Below, piece by piece: positions 27,019 to 34,913 of a stretch of DNA of 52,555 nt. Below the pieces are notes generated by a model. It saw only the letters and a list, made by a program, of their open reading frames with translations. It had not been told where the DNA came from and searched no databases. Numbering within the stretch: the stretch's first letter is position 1; each line of letters starts with the position of its first letter. This stretch comes from JAFGPF01 sp964500415 (GTDB lineage Bacteria; Chloroflexota; Dehalococcoidia; Dehalococcoidales; RBG-16-60-22), in the NCBI GenBank assembly GCA_964500415.1, contig CAZCOB010000011.1:1-52555 (forward strand), given 5' to 3'. The position numbers were made by a program, and so were the translations under genes.

Positions 27019-27057
27019 TGTCATTCTGAGCCCCGATGCAATCGGGGCGAAGAATCT
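27019..27057. repeat. Dispersed repeat, family 3, copy 2
   Basis: TGTCATTCTGAG and CGAAGAATCT flank a perfect hairpin CCCCGAT-GCA-ATCGGGG. Part of the composite element 26979-27106. Confidence 0.55.
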
Positions 27058-27127
27058 AGGGGAGGAGTGGCAGTCTGGATTCTCGGGTCAAGCCCGACAA
27101 TGACAAAAGAAACGGGAGGGGCACATT

Positions 27128-27772
27128 ATGAAATCGATAACCAGGCAGAAACCGATAGAAGACATCCAGAAGAGTCTTAACGGCCTGGATAAAATATTTG
27201 TGGTCGGCTGCGGCACCTGTACCACCATGACCAAGACCGGCGGCATCGAACAGGTCGAGGAGATGAAGGTACACCTCCAGGAAATGGGTAAACGCGTTAC
27301 CGGCTCAACGGTTATCCCCACTGCCTGCGATGACATGACCGAGGTGGCTATGAAGGAAAACGAGCAGTTTATCCGCAGCTCCGACGCTATTCTCTCCATG
27401 AGCTGCGCCCTGGGCGTGCACCGCATGAACCTTTACATCGATAAACCGATAATCCCGGCCGTGGATACGCTGTTCATCGGCGTGGAAGAAACACCCGGCT
27501 ATTTCCGGGAAGCCTGCGCCCAGTGCGGCCAGTGCCTCCTCGGCGAGACCGCCGGCATCTGCCCCATTACGGCCTGCCATAAGGGACTGGTCAATGGACC
27601 CTGCGGCGGCACTAATAACGGCAAATGCGAGGTCGATAAAGAGAAGGATTGCGCCTGGACTCTCATCTATAATCGATTGAAAGAGCAGGGACGGCTCGAC
27701 CTGATGCGCCAGTACCAGCCACCCCGCAACCACCACATCGTCCCGAGGCCGAGGTCCGTAAGAGTCCAGTAA
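27128..27772 (+). CDS. metV: MetV-type methylene-THF reductase zinc-finger/Fe-S subunit
   Basis: The 214-residue protein matches the MetV family (methylenetetrahydrofolate reductase C-terminal catalytic subunit family) of acetogens. It has an early GCGTCTTM segment, then CAQCGQCLLGETAGICPI, and NGPCGGTNNGKCEVDKEKDC, a dense Cys set for zinc or Fe-S binding. In acetogens MetV passes electrons to MetF. GGGAGGGG precedes ATG 27128, and metF follows 13 nt after the stop. It lies downstream of the NuoF-GltD fusion with only the repeat element between, so functional coupling is plausible. Confidence 0.88.
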   Translation: MKSITRQKPIEDIQKSLNGLDKIFVVGCGTCTTMTKTGGIEQVEEMKVHLQEMGKRVTGSTVIPTACDDMTEVAMKENEQFIRSSDAILSMSCALGVHRMNLYIDKPIIPAVDTLFIGVEETPGYFREACAQCGQCLLGETAGICPITACHKGLVNGPCGGTNNGKCEVDKEKDCAWTLIYNRLKEQGRLDLMRQYQPPRNHHIVPRPRSVRVQ

Positions 27773-27785
27773 GGGGGTAAGGATA

Positions 27786-28670
27786 ATGGTATCGCGTTTT
27801 AAAGAAGCCCTTGATTCCGGCAAATTTTTAATTACCAGCGAGGTCGCCCCGCCCAAGGGGACGAACCTGGAAAAGCTGCTGCACCATATCGACCTTCTCA
27901 AGGATAAAGTGGATGCGCTTAATATAACCGACCATCAGAGCTCCGTGATGCGCTTCCCCTCGCTGGGCGGCGCCCTGGCCGTCATCGAAAAGGGCGGCGA
28001 GCCCATCATGCAGATGACCTGCCGCGACCGAAATCGTATGGCCCTCGAAGCCGACCTTCTCTTTGCTTACAGTCGCGGCATTAAAAATGTCCTCTGCCTC
28101 ACCGGAGATGCCGTGCCGGTGGGCGACCATAAGGAGGCCAAGGGCGTCTTCGACCTCGATTCCCTGCAATTGCTGATGACAGTCCGCCAGCTGATGGAAG
28201 GGCAGGACCTGGGGGGTAATAATCTGGACGGCGGCGTGGAGTTCTGCGCCGGGGCTATCGTTACCCCGGAGGCGCAGCCCATCGAGCCGCAGCTGATTAA
28301 GTTCGAAAAGAAAATTGAGGCCGGCGCCGAGTTTTTCCAGACACAGGCAATCTACGACCTGGAAAATTTCACGAAATTTATGGACTACGCCCGCCCGTTT
28401 AAAACAAAAATTCTGGCTGGTATTGTGTTGCTGTCATCGGCCAGAATGGCCAAATACATGACGGAAAACGTCCCCGGCATCTTCGTTCCCCAGGCCTTGA
28501 TTGACGAGTTATCCGGGGCACCCAAAGAAGAGATGCTGGCCAAAGGCATTGAAATTGCCGGGCGCACCATTGCCGCCCTGAAAAACGGTGCCGTCTGTGA
28601 CGGCGTCCATATTATGGCTATCGGCAGAGAGGAAGTAGTCCCCGATATCCTGGCGGCGGCGGGACTTTAA
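27786..28670 (+). CDS. metF: Methylenetetrahydrofolate reductase
   Basis: The 294-residue flavoprotein is a MetF TIM barrel that reduces methylene-THF to methyl-THF in the methyl branch of the Wood-Ljungdahl pathway. Visible motifs are the N-terminal ITSEVAPPKGTN, NITDHQSSVMR, MTCRDRNRMALEADLLFAYSRGIKNVLCLTGDAVP (folate/FAD site), and EFFQTQAIYDLENF. The length is normal for the short bacterial type. AAGGGGGTAAGGA precedes ATG. It is paired with metV and ends the operon, converging on the MarR gene. Confidence 0.93.
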   Translation: MVSRFKEALDSGKFLITSEVAPPKGTNLEKLLHHIDLLKDKVDALNITDHQSSVMRFPSLGGALAVIEKGGEPIMQMTCRDRNRMALEADLLFAYSRGIKNVLCLTGDAVPVGDHKEAKGVFDLDSLQLLMTVRQLMEGQDLGGNNLDGGVEFCAGAIVTPEAQPIEPQLIKFEKKIEAGAEFFQTQAIYDLENFTKFMDYARPFKTKILAGIVLLSSARMAKYMTENVPGIFVPQALIDELSGAPKEEMLAKGIEIAGRTIAALKNGAVCDGVHIMAIGREEVVPDILAAAGL

Positions 28671-28795
28671 AGGGCTCCCTCTACAGGTTTTAGGTACACC
28701 GTATAGCCCTTTTCTTTCGCCCGGGCATCGAGGTCCAGGGTGTAGAAGCGTTCCAGAGGCACACCAGGAATACTAAGGCAGGAGCAGGTTTTCAT
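28667..28795 (-). CDS. Possible 42-residue small protein overlapping the MarR gene end
   Basis: On the minus strand a 43-codon frame starts 23 nt inside the 3' end of the MarR gene and stops within the metF stop region. It begins Met-Lys-Thr-Cys-Ser-Cys and has a well-composed middle (FYTLDLDARAKEKGYTVYLK). It could be a translationally coupled small protein or the remnant of a longer gene. No known family recognised; no independent ribosome binding site is clear. Confidence 0.3.
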   Translation of the reverse strand: MKTCSCLSIPGVPLERFYTLDLDARAKEKGYTVYLKPVEGAL

Positions 28796-29282
28796 CTTCA
28801 ATACCCAGCTCTTTTAATACCTCACGGTACAGGATTGACAAAGATGTCCACAGCTGCTCCCGCTGCTCGTCGGACAGAGAAGACATGATATCGTGGATGA
28901 AGTCCTGTCCCATCGCCTTGAGGCATACCTTGCGCCCCTTTCTGGTGATGGATACCCTTACGACATTGCCTTGCTTCCTGTCCTTTCTTTTCGTGACGAG
29001 TCCTTTCTTTTCCATCCTGATTATAAGCTCGGACACCGTGTGCGGTTCCAGGAAAAGGCGACGCGACAGTGTGGCCGGGGTTACCTGCCCTTCGAGAGCC
29101 CAGATGGATACCAGGGCTGCCGCCTGGTTGGGGTGGAGGTATTGCCCTACCTTTTTATGCCTTACCTTGAATATCGCCGACCTTGTTTGTGAGAGCAATA
29201 ACCACAACCGGTAATAATCATCCAGTAGCGGTTTCTTTTCCGCTTCCTTCTTACCTACGGTGCGAGCTTTCTTCTGCGGCAT
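28773..29282 (-). CDS. MarR-family transcriptional regulator
   Basis: The 169-residue winged-helix protein has the HTH in TPATLSRRLFLEPHTVSELIIRMEKKGLV and the wing in KDRKQGNVVRVSITRKGRKV, both standard for MarR. The basic N-terminus is about 20 residues longer than usual. The gene is divergent from the FAD/Fe-S operon starting at 29480, and the 197-bp gap contains that operon's promoter. Regulation of that operon is the simplest reading; the ligand is unknown. Confidence 0.88.
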   Translation of the reverse strand: MPQKKARTVGKKEAEKKPLLDDYYRLWLLLSQTRSAIFKVRHKKVGQYLHPNQAAALVSIWALEGQVTPATLSRRLFLEPHTVSELIIRMEKKGLVTKRKDRKQGNVVRVSITRKGRKVCLKAMGQDFIHDIMSSLSDEQREQLWTSLSILYREVLKELGIEDENLLLP

Positions 29283-29381
29283 AATTTAAACCCGGTCCCC
29301 TTCTCGGACAAAAATAATACGCTCCCTCAGATAATAGCCCTAAAGTGTTATTGCGTCAAATATCATCATATTGTTATAGAG

Positions 29382-29411
29382 TTGACACGGTTCTTACGGA
29401 GATGGCATAAT
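29382..29411 (+). promoter_or_regulatory. Promoter of the FAD/Fe-S oxidoreductase operon
   Basis: TTGACA at 29382-29387 and CATAAT at 29406-29411, 18-bp spacer. It lies in the MarR-divergent intergenic region; a partial GTCAA/TTGAC symmetry just upstream could be part of an operator. Confidence 0.6.
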
Positions 29412-29479
29412 TTATTAACAGTCGTACTACGATATATTTTTATCTGCATACACGCTGTTGTATCAAGAGGAGATTGAGT

Positions 29480-30934
29480 ATGGCCGAAAAAGAACTGGGA
29501 AAAATCATCGGCAGCAGTAATGTCCTCGATACGCCGGAAACCCTTCAAAATTATTCCGGGGATGCCAGCTTCGTTCCCCATATAAAGCCCAGATGCATTG
29601 TCAGGCCAGGTAGTGCCGAAGAGGTACAGTTCATCGTAAAGTGGGCCAATGAAACCAAGACCCCACTCGTGCCGCTAAGCTCGGGAGCCCCTCACTTTCG
29701 GGGAGATACCGCTCCCGGCGTTGAAGGTGCCGTTGTCGTCGACCTCAGCCGCATGAAAAAGATTATCAGGCTCGACCCCGTCAATAAACTGGCCATGGTC
29801 GAGCCCGGTGTAACCTACGGTGAACTCCAGCCGGAACTTGAAAAAGAAGGACTCTCCGCCTATATGCCCCTGCTGCCCCCATCCACCAAATCGGTTATCG
29901 GCAGCGTACTGGAGAGGGAGCCGATTACCATGCCCTCCCACCACTGGGACAGCACCGACCCCCTGCTCTGCGCCGAGGTCGTCTTCGGGAGCGGGGACAG
30001 GTTCCGGACCGGCGAGGCTTCCGGTCCGGATACCGTCGAGGAGCAGTGGGAGTTGGGCCGCGTCCAGATGAATCCTTTCGGTCACAGTCACGTGGATTTC
30101 CAGAGATTTATCTCCGGGGCGCAGGGCACCATCGGCATCGTTACCTGGGCCACCCTCAAATGCTGCTACCTATCCGGTATCAGCCGCTCCCTTCTGGTTC
30201 CTTCCGATACCATCGAACCCCTGATGGAATTAGTATATCAACCGTTGAAATTCAGGCTGGGCGGCAAGCTCTTTATCCTGAACGGACTCAACCTGGCCTG
30301 CCTTCTCGGCGATAACCCACAGGATATTCAGGAACTTAAAAAAATGTTACCGCCCTGGGTGCTGTTCGCCAGCTTCGAGGGATACGGCGTATTGCCCGAA
30401 GAAAAAGTGGCCTTTGAAGAGGCCGATTTCACAGCTATGGCGGAGTCGTGCGGATTGAAGCCTGCGGCCGCCATCCCTGGTGCCGAGGCAGCAGCCCTGG
30501 CCGCATTATTATGTAAAACCTCCCCTGAGCCCTACTGGAAGACGCGTTTTAAGGGCGGTTTTCAGGATATATTCTTCCTGACCACTCTCGATAAGACCCC
30601 CGATTTCATAGCGACTATGTCCGGCCTTTCCAAACAGCACAATTACCCGGCGGAAGATATCGGCGTTTATATTCAACCCATCGTACAGGGCACGAGTTGC
30701 CACTGCGAATTCAACTTGTATTATAACCCAGCGCAACAGTCGGAAGCGGCCGGTCAATTCACCGGCGCCGCTATTGAAGCGCTGGCCGGGATGGGCGGCT
30801 TCTTTTCCCGCCCCTACCCCGCCTGGAAAGACACGGCCTACCGTCGCGCGGCGGGCACTCTCGCCATGCAGAGAAAAATCAAAGATATTTTTGACCCCAA
30901 TGGTATCCTCAATCCGGGGAAACTGTGCTTCTAA
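29480..30934 (+). CDS. FAD-binding oxidoreductase (FAD_binding_4, GlcD/VAO type), paralogue 1
   Basis: The 484-residue protein has an N-terminal PP-loop FAD domain (KPRCIVRPGSAEEVQFIVKWANE, VVVDLSRMKKIIRLDPVNKLAMVEPGVTYGEL) and a cap domain, ending IFDPNGILNPGKLCF as in glycolate-oxidase-like and 4-cresol-dehydrogenase-like enzymes. A TTG at 29474 is in frame, but AGAGGAG at 29466-29472 favours ATG 29480. It is followed by an HdrD/GlcF-like Fe-S protein and a second FAD oxidase, so it is probably one subunit of a membrane-peripheral hydroxy-acid or alcohol dehydrogenase complex (inference). Confidence 0.85.
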   Translation: MAEKELGKIIGSSNVLDTPETLQNYSGDASFVPHIKPRCIVRPGSAEEVQFIVKWANETKTPLVPLSSGAPHFRGDTAPGVEGAVVVDLSRMKKIIRLDPVNKLAMVEPGVTYGELQPELEKEGLSAYMPLLPPSTKSVIGSVLEREPITMPSHHWDSTDPLLCAEVVFGSGDRFRTGEASGPDTVEEQWELGRVQMNPFGHSHVDFQRFISGAQGTIGIVTWATLKCCYLSGISRSLLVPSDTIEPLMELVYQPLKFRLGGKLFILNGLNLACLLGDNPQDIQELKKMLPPWVLFASFEGYGVLPEEKVAFEEADFTAMAESCGLKPAAAIPGAEAAALAALLCKTSPEPYWKTRFKGGFQDIFFLTTLDKTPDFIATMSGLSKQHNYPAEDIGVYIQPIVQGTSCHCEFNLYYNPAQQSEAAGQFTGAAIEALAGMGGFFSRPYPAWKDTAYRRAAGTLAMQRKIKDIFDPNGILNPGKLCF

Positions 30935-30945
30935 TTATATTCTAT

Positions 30946-30973
30946 TGTCATTCCCGCGAAAGCGGGAATCCAG
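30946..30973. repeat. Dispersed palindromic repeat, family 2, copy 2
   Basis: Same core as copy 1, located inside the FAD/Fe-S operon between its first and second genes, where it would form a hairpin in the mRNA. Confidence 0.7.
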
Positions 30974-31057
30974 AGGTGGGGTAAAGGGAGCCTGGAAAAA
31001 GAATATGAGAATAGCGGCTGCTCTCCTTTCGGCAACCTGAAAACTGAGGAGGTAAAA

Positions 31058-32332
31058 ATGGCCTGGCAGGACTACACGCACGATATGCAGCGATGCACCC
31101 GGTGTTCCTACTGCAAGTGGATACCCTACCGCTACATGCAGAATACCGATTTTATTCAGGGTTGCCCGTCCCTTTCGAGGTACAACTGGCACGCTTATGC
31201 CGCCAGCGGTAAATTCAATATGGCTTATTCCCTCCTTCAGGAAAGGATAGAAATCGACGATACCTTCCTGGACGTCCTTTATAAGTGCCAGATGGACGGT
31301 AGCTGCGATATCTCCTGCAAGGTTCAGCAGGACCTGGAGCCTCTCCAGTTGATGCAGGAGCTCAGGATTAAGTGCGTCGAGGAAGGCCAGCTAATCCCCG
31401 CCCACATGATTGTCATCGAAGGCCTCAGGAAAGAAGACAACATGATGCAGGCCTCCAAGTCCGACCGTGCTAAATGGGCGCAGGGGCTGAACGTTAAGAA
31501 CCTTACCGGGGAAAGTGCCGAGGTCGTCTATCACGCCGGCTGCCGCTATTCTTTCGACGAAGAGCTTTGGCCGGTGGCCAGGAGCGGACTGCAACTGCTC
31601 CTGGATGCCGGTGTCGATGTCGGTATCATGGGCGCTGACGAGGCCTGTTGCGGCGGTCGCGCCTACGAACTCGGCTACGCCGGGGAGCTTACCAAGTACG
31701 CCGAGCACCATATGGAGGCGCTCCGTACTGCCGGTGTAAAAACGCTGGTCACGCCCTGCGCCGACTGCTATGCGGCCTTTAAAGTCCTCTACGATAAAAT
31801 CGACAGGAAGCTGGATATAGAGGTGCTTCACATTACCCAGTACCTGGACCGCCTCATCAAAGAAGGCAAACTCAAGCTGACCAGAGAAGTCCCCCTCACC
31901 GTTACCTACCACGACCCCTGCCACCTGGGCCGGCTGGGAGAGCCCTGGATTCACTGGCAGGGCAGGGAATACAAGGTCATGGGGCAGATGATTGTCCACG
32001 ACCCGCCCAAGAAATTCCGGCGGGGCGCCGACGGCGTTTACGAACCGCCCCGGGATATCCTCCGGAGTATCCCCGGCCTGAAATTCGTCGAGATGTACCG
32101 TACTAAAGAGTACGCCTGGTGCTGCGGCGCCGGCGGCGGCGTTATCGATGCCTACCCCGACTTTGCCACCTGGACGGGCGCGGAGAGGCTGAGGGAGGCA
32201 AAAGCGGTGGGGGCCGAGGCTATCGTCAGTGCCTGCCCCTGGTGCAAGCGCAACTTCCTGGATGCCGCTCAAGAAAGCGGCGAAAAAATCGAGGTCCTGG
32301 ATATCATTGAGCTTATTCAAAAAGCGATTTAG
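31058..32332 (+). CDS. HdrD/GlcF-like Fe-S protein with two CCG domains
   Basis: The 424-residue protein has N-terminal ferredoxin-like Cys motifs: C13-x2-C16-x2-C19 with Cys36, and Cys76, Cys82, Cys86. Two CCG (cysteine-rich) domains follow: HAGCRYSF with EACCGGRAYELGY, and HDPCHLGRLGEPW with AWCCGAGGGV and ACPWCKRNF. Such proteins accept electrons from an FAD dehydrogenase and pass them to quinone, heterodisulfide or another carrier. AGGAGGT precedes ATG. It lies between two FAD-binding oxidoreductase genes, like a GlcD-GlcF-GlcE set in shuffled order. Confidence 0.88.
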   Translation: MAWQDYTHDMQRCTRCSYCKWIPYRYMQNTDFIQGCPSLSRYNWHAYAASGKFNMAYSLLQERIEIDDTFLDVLYKCQMDGSCDISCKVQQDLEPLQLMQELRIKCVEEGQLIPAHMIVIEGLRKEDNMMQASKSDRAKWAQGLNVKNLTGESAEVVYHAGCRYSFDEELWPVARSGLQLLLDAGVDVGIMGADEACCGGRAYELGYAGELTKYAEHHMEALRTAGVKTLVTPCADCYAAFKVLYDKIDRKLDIEVLHITQYLDRLIKEGKLKLTREVPLTVTYHDPCHLGRLGEPWIHWQGREYKVMGQMIVHDPPKKFRRGADGVYEPPRDILRSIPGLKFVEMYRTKEYAWCCGAGGGVIDAYPDFATWTGAERLREAKAVGAEAIVSACPWCKRNFLDAAQESGEKIEVLDIIELIQKAI

Positions 32333-32371
32333 CGTGACTGCTATATAAATCGTAAGGCAGGAGGCATCATC

Positions 32372-34060
32372 ATGAAACTGTCAACCGAGGAATATAAAGC
32401 CCTGGAGGACATTGTCGGGCCGGAGTATATCACTCAGGAACCCGTCATCATGGATACCTATAACCAGGTATGGGGAAATAAGTTTTTCTTCGATGCCAAG
32501 CATTCCGTAAGACCCGCCGCCGTACTCCTGCCGGCTAATACTCAGGAGATTTCGGCGGTCGTTAAAGTCTGCAATAAATACGGTATTCTCTTTAAAGCCT
32601 TCTCGTCGGGCTTCGAGTATCTTTCCCTGTCACTCATTCACAGCAAGGGCATCCTTTTTGACCTCAGGAGAATGAACCGTATTATCGAAATCGACGTTAA
32701 AAACATGCGGGCCGTCGTCGAGCCTTACGTCTCCGTGTACCGCCTTCAGCTCGAAGCGGCTAAATACGGACTCTATACCGGCCGTATCGGCGTGGGCTAC
32801 AGCGCCGGGGTCATCGCCACCGAGTGCTGCCATCACGGCTGCCAGCATACCATGGTCTTTACCAGCGGCTACGGACGCAATATTCTGGGTATCGAATGGG
32901 TGCTGCCCACCGGGGAGATTCTGAACATGGGCACCGGCGAGAGCGGCGGCGACCTTTTTTCCGCCGACGGTCCGGGATTCAGCCTGAGGGGAATCTTGAG
33001 GGGCAGGACCGGGGCCAACGGCGGCCACGGCGTCATCACCAAGGCCAGCATGAAGCTGTATCCCTGGTACGGCCCTCCGCAGTGGCGGCAGACCAGGCAG
33101 CCGGGTGAAGCGCCTTCCATGGGCCAGCTGGAAAAAGTGCCGGACGGATATAAGGTGTTCGTGCCCGGCTTTAAGAACCTGGATGATACCCTGGAGGCTT
33201 CCCAGGACTTGTGCCGCGCTGAAATTTTATGTGCTTTCGGTATCGCCATCGTGGGCACGATGCCATTCTCGGAAGGCAACGACGAGGAATGGGCGATGAT
33301 GCAGCAGATGATGAAGGGACGGGCACAGGATTTTGACCCCGCCGGGGGGTTGACTATTGCCAACTCGGTAGTATGTGTCATCGGCTACCAGTCGCCACGT
33401 GAAATGGAATACAAGGAGAAGTGCCTGCGGGCGATCATCGAAAGGTGGGGCGGAAAGCTCTCGCCCTATTCCAACGAACCACGGGCACTGGCTCGGGCTT
33501 TCGCTGATATGATGTGGTCCAACGGCGTGAACCTGCGGGCCACCGGCGACTTCCTGCCGTCTTCCTCAAGCCCCGACGGCTCTCCGGCCATGCTCAAGAA
33601 ACTGGCCTTGCAGGAAGCGGAAGTGAAAAGGCGTTATGAAGAGGCCGGGGCTTTCCTGACTCTGGGCAGCGGCGCCCGGATGGTATCCTGGCGTCCGGAG
33701 GAGCACCTTTCCATCGGCGCGCAGGGCATATCGACCGCCCAGTACGACCCCTACGACCCGGCTTCCCTGAAAGCTGCGCGGGAGTTCATCGACGAGCTGT
33801 TCGACCCCCGTTCGCCGTTTAACAGATTCGGCGTTCCCTCAAGGGGCGGCTGCCTTCAAATCGAGCCGGTCACCCATATCCATCAGAACTGGGGGCCGCG
33901 CTACGATAATTACGATAAATGGCTCAGGAAGATAAAGAAAATGCTCGACCCCAATACGGTCGGCGACTGGACGGCTTACATACCCCCGGAATACCCCGAT
34001 TATGCCAAAGACGGCGACTACGTTCTGCCGTCTTACGGCAAAGCGGAAGAGAATCTGTAA
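32372..34060 (+). CDS. FAD-binding oxidoreductase (FAD_binding_4), paralogue 2
   Basis: The 562-residue protein is a second FAD_binding_4 member, distant from the one at 29480. The FAD domain is visible in PAAVLLPANTQEISAVVKVCNK and ILFDLRRMNRIIEIDVKNMRAVVEPYVSV, with the segment ATECCHHGCQHTMVFTSGYG where the flavin contacts lie. The His/Cys-rich stretch is unusual and could carry a covalent flavin. The C-terminal part has IKKMLDPNTVGDWTAY. AGGAGG precedes ATG. It forms an operon with the two preceding genes. Confidence 0.83.
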   Translation: MKLSTEEYKALEDIVGPEYITQEPVIMDTYNQVWGNKFFFDAKHSVRPAAVLLPANTQEISAVVKVCNKYGILFKAFSSGFEYLSLSLIHSKGILFDLRRMNRIIEIDVKNMRAVVEPYVSVYRLQLEAAKYGLYTGRIGVGYSAGVIATECCHHGCQHTMVFTSGYGRNILGIEWVLPTGEILNMGTGESGGDLFSADGPGFSLRGILRGRTGANGGHGVITKASMKLYPWYGPPQWRQTRQPGEAPSMGQLEKVPDGYKVFVPGFKNLDDTLEASQDLCRAEILCAFGIAIVGTMPFSEGNDEEWAMMQQMMKGRAQDFDPAGGLTIANSVVCVIGYQSPREMEYKEKCLRAIIERWGGKLSPYSNEPRALARAFADMMWSNGVNLRATGDFLPSSSSPDGSPAMLKKLALQEAEVKRRYEEAGAFLTLGSGARMVSWRPEEHLSIGAQGISTAQYDPYDPASLKAAREFIDELFDPRSPFNRFGVPSRGGCLQIEPVTHIHQNWGPRYDNYDKWLRKIKKMLDPNTVGDWTAYIPPEYPDYAKDGDYVLPSYGKAEENL

Positions 34061-34095
34061 AATAATAATGCTATATTGTGCTATATAATACTTAC

Positions 34096-34122
34096 TGTCA
34101 TTCCCGCGAAAGCGGGAATCCA
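34096..34122. repeat. Dispersed palindromic repeat, family 2, copy 3
   Basis: The core ATTCCC-GCGAAAGC-GGGAAT is identical to copies 1 and 2. Confidence 0.7.
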
Positions 34123-34148
34123 TTCCCCACACCACCCATCCCCGTTGC

Positions 34149-34194
34149 TATCTTTTCCCACCCGTACCGCCCTGTATCATTTACAGCTTATCCC
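34149..34194. repeat. Dispersed intergenic repeat, family 1, copy C
   Basis: Begins TATCTTTTCCCACCC and ends CAGCTTATCCC; more diverged in the middle than copies A and B. Confidence 0.6.
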
Positions 34195-34210
34195 GCAGTA
34201 AATCAACCAC

Positions 34211-34239
34211 TGTCATTCTGAGCGAGGCGAAGAATCTCG
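34211..34239. repeat. Dispersed repeat, family 3, copy 3
   Basis: TGTCATTCTGAGCGAGGCGA followed by AGAATCTCG; near-identical to the copy at 19727. Confidence 0.6.
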
Positions 34240-34254
34240 CGGGGAGTGCGTAGC

Positions 34255-34278
34255 GAGAGGGGGCGCTAGCCCCCTCTC
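34255..34278. terminator. Perfect 10-bp hairpin in the convergent region
   Basis: GAGAGGGGGC (34255-34264) and GCCCCCTCTC (34269-34278) enclose GCTA; an A-tract follows on the plus strand. A bidirectional terminator is possible. Confidence 0.45.
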
Positions 34279-34288
34279 AAAAACCGTT

Positions 34289-34323
34289 CCCCCTCTCCTG
34301 TGACACCTCGTCAGGAGAGGGGG
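34289..34323. terminator. Perfect 12-bp hairpin with 11-nt loop in the convergent region
   Basis: CCCCCTCTCCTG (34289-34300) pairs with CAGGAGAGGGGG (34312-34323). It may end transcription from either side, or be part of another dispersed element. Confidence 0.45.
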
Positions 34324-34361
34324 ATAAAGGGGGTGAGGTAGAAATAATCACCCACTCTTTT

Positions 34362-34814
34362 TTACTTCCGTATATAATCGCCACCCAGCCCCACTGTAAA
34401 ATGGAATATCGGCCTCTCCACCCTCCTTACGATAAGCGGGCAATGCGCCATGCCCGCCGGGATGTAGGCCAGGAAACTCCTGGTCATGACATGTTTTTCG
34501 CCGTCCAGCCACAGTTCCACTTCCCCACAAAGGTCACGCGGGTCCTCGAAGCTGGTGCCGAAAAATGTGATCACCTCCGTAAAGGTATGCGTATGCTCCT
34601 CGGCGGCAGGGTGTTCCGAGGCGCAGTCCGGCCATATCCAGACGCTCTCCGAGTAGAAAGCCCCGGGAATAACGTCCCCGTCCAGCCACATTACGTGCGT
34701 CGGCGTTACGTGCCCGGATTCGGGCTTCTTCCCGATACCGCTCTGCTCACCGGGAAATAGCTTGTCCGCCTTTACATCGGTAATAATATATTTACTCGTT
34801 TTCAGTTCGGCCAT
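34362..34814 (-). CDS. Single-domain cupin protein, family member 3
   Basis: The 150-residue protein resembles one half of the two-domain cupins. It has MWLDGDVIPGAFYSESVWIWPD, the His cluster EEHTHTFTEVITFFG (metal ligands), GEVELWLDGEKHV and AYIPAGMAHCPL. GGGAG lies 9 nt before ATG on the minus strand. It is downstream of the cupin gene at 34914-35906 on the same strand, with a terminator-like hairpin between. The function is unknown. Confidence 0.75.
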   Translation of the reverse strand: MAELKTSKYIITDVKADKLFPGEQSGIGKKPESGHVTPTHVMWLDGDVIPGAFYSESVWIWPDCASEHPAAEEHTHTFTEVITFFGTSFEDPRDLCGEVELWLDGEKHVMTRSFLAYIPAGMAHCPLIVRRVERPIFHFTVGLGGDYIRK

Positions 34815-34852
34815 CTCCTATCACTCCCTTTCTTTACCTTTCCTATGCCTCA

Positions 34853-34898
34853 GAAAAGAGAAACCCGGACCCTTCCGAGTTAACGGGAAAAGCCCGGG
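34853..34898 (-). terminator. Rho-independent-type terminator of the two-domain cupin gene
   Basis: On the minus strand a 13-bp stem with G-U pairs (34886-34898 with 34864-34876) is followed by the T-rich tract TTTCTCTTTTCT, just after the stop at 34914. Confidence 0.55.
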
Positions 34899-34913
34899 CG
34901 TTCCGGTATAGCT

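Larger units (their letters stand above)
34061..34361. other. Repeat-rich convergent intergenic region
   Basis: Between convergent genes, 301 bp hold a family 2 repeat (34096), a family 1 repeat (34149), a family 3 repeat (34211) and two strong hairpins (34255-34278 and 34289-34323). No coding sequence is visible. Confidence 0.6.

Noticed and set aside
31391..32320. 309-codon minus-strand ORF
   Set aside because: It is a shadow of the CCG-domain Fe-S protein gene.
30946..34122. CRISPR array
   Set aside because: The repeats are kilobases apart, lie in different intergenic regions, and no cas gene is present.
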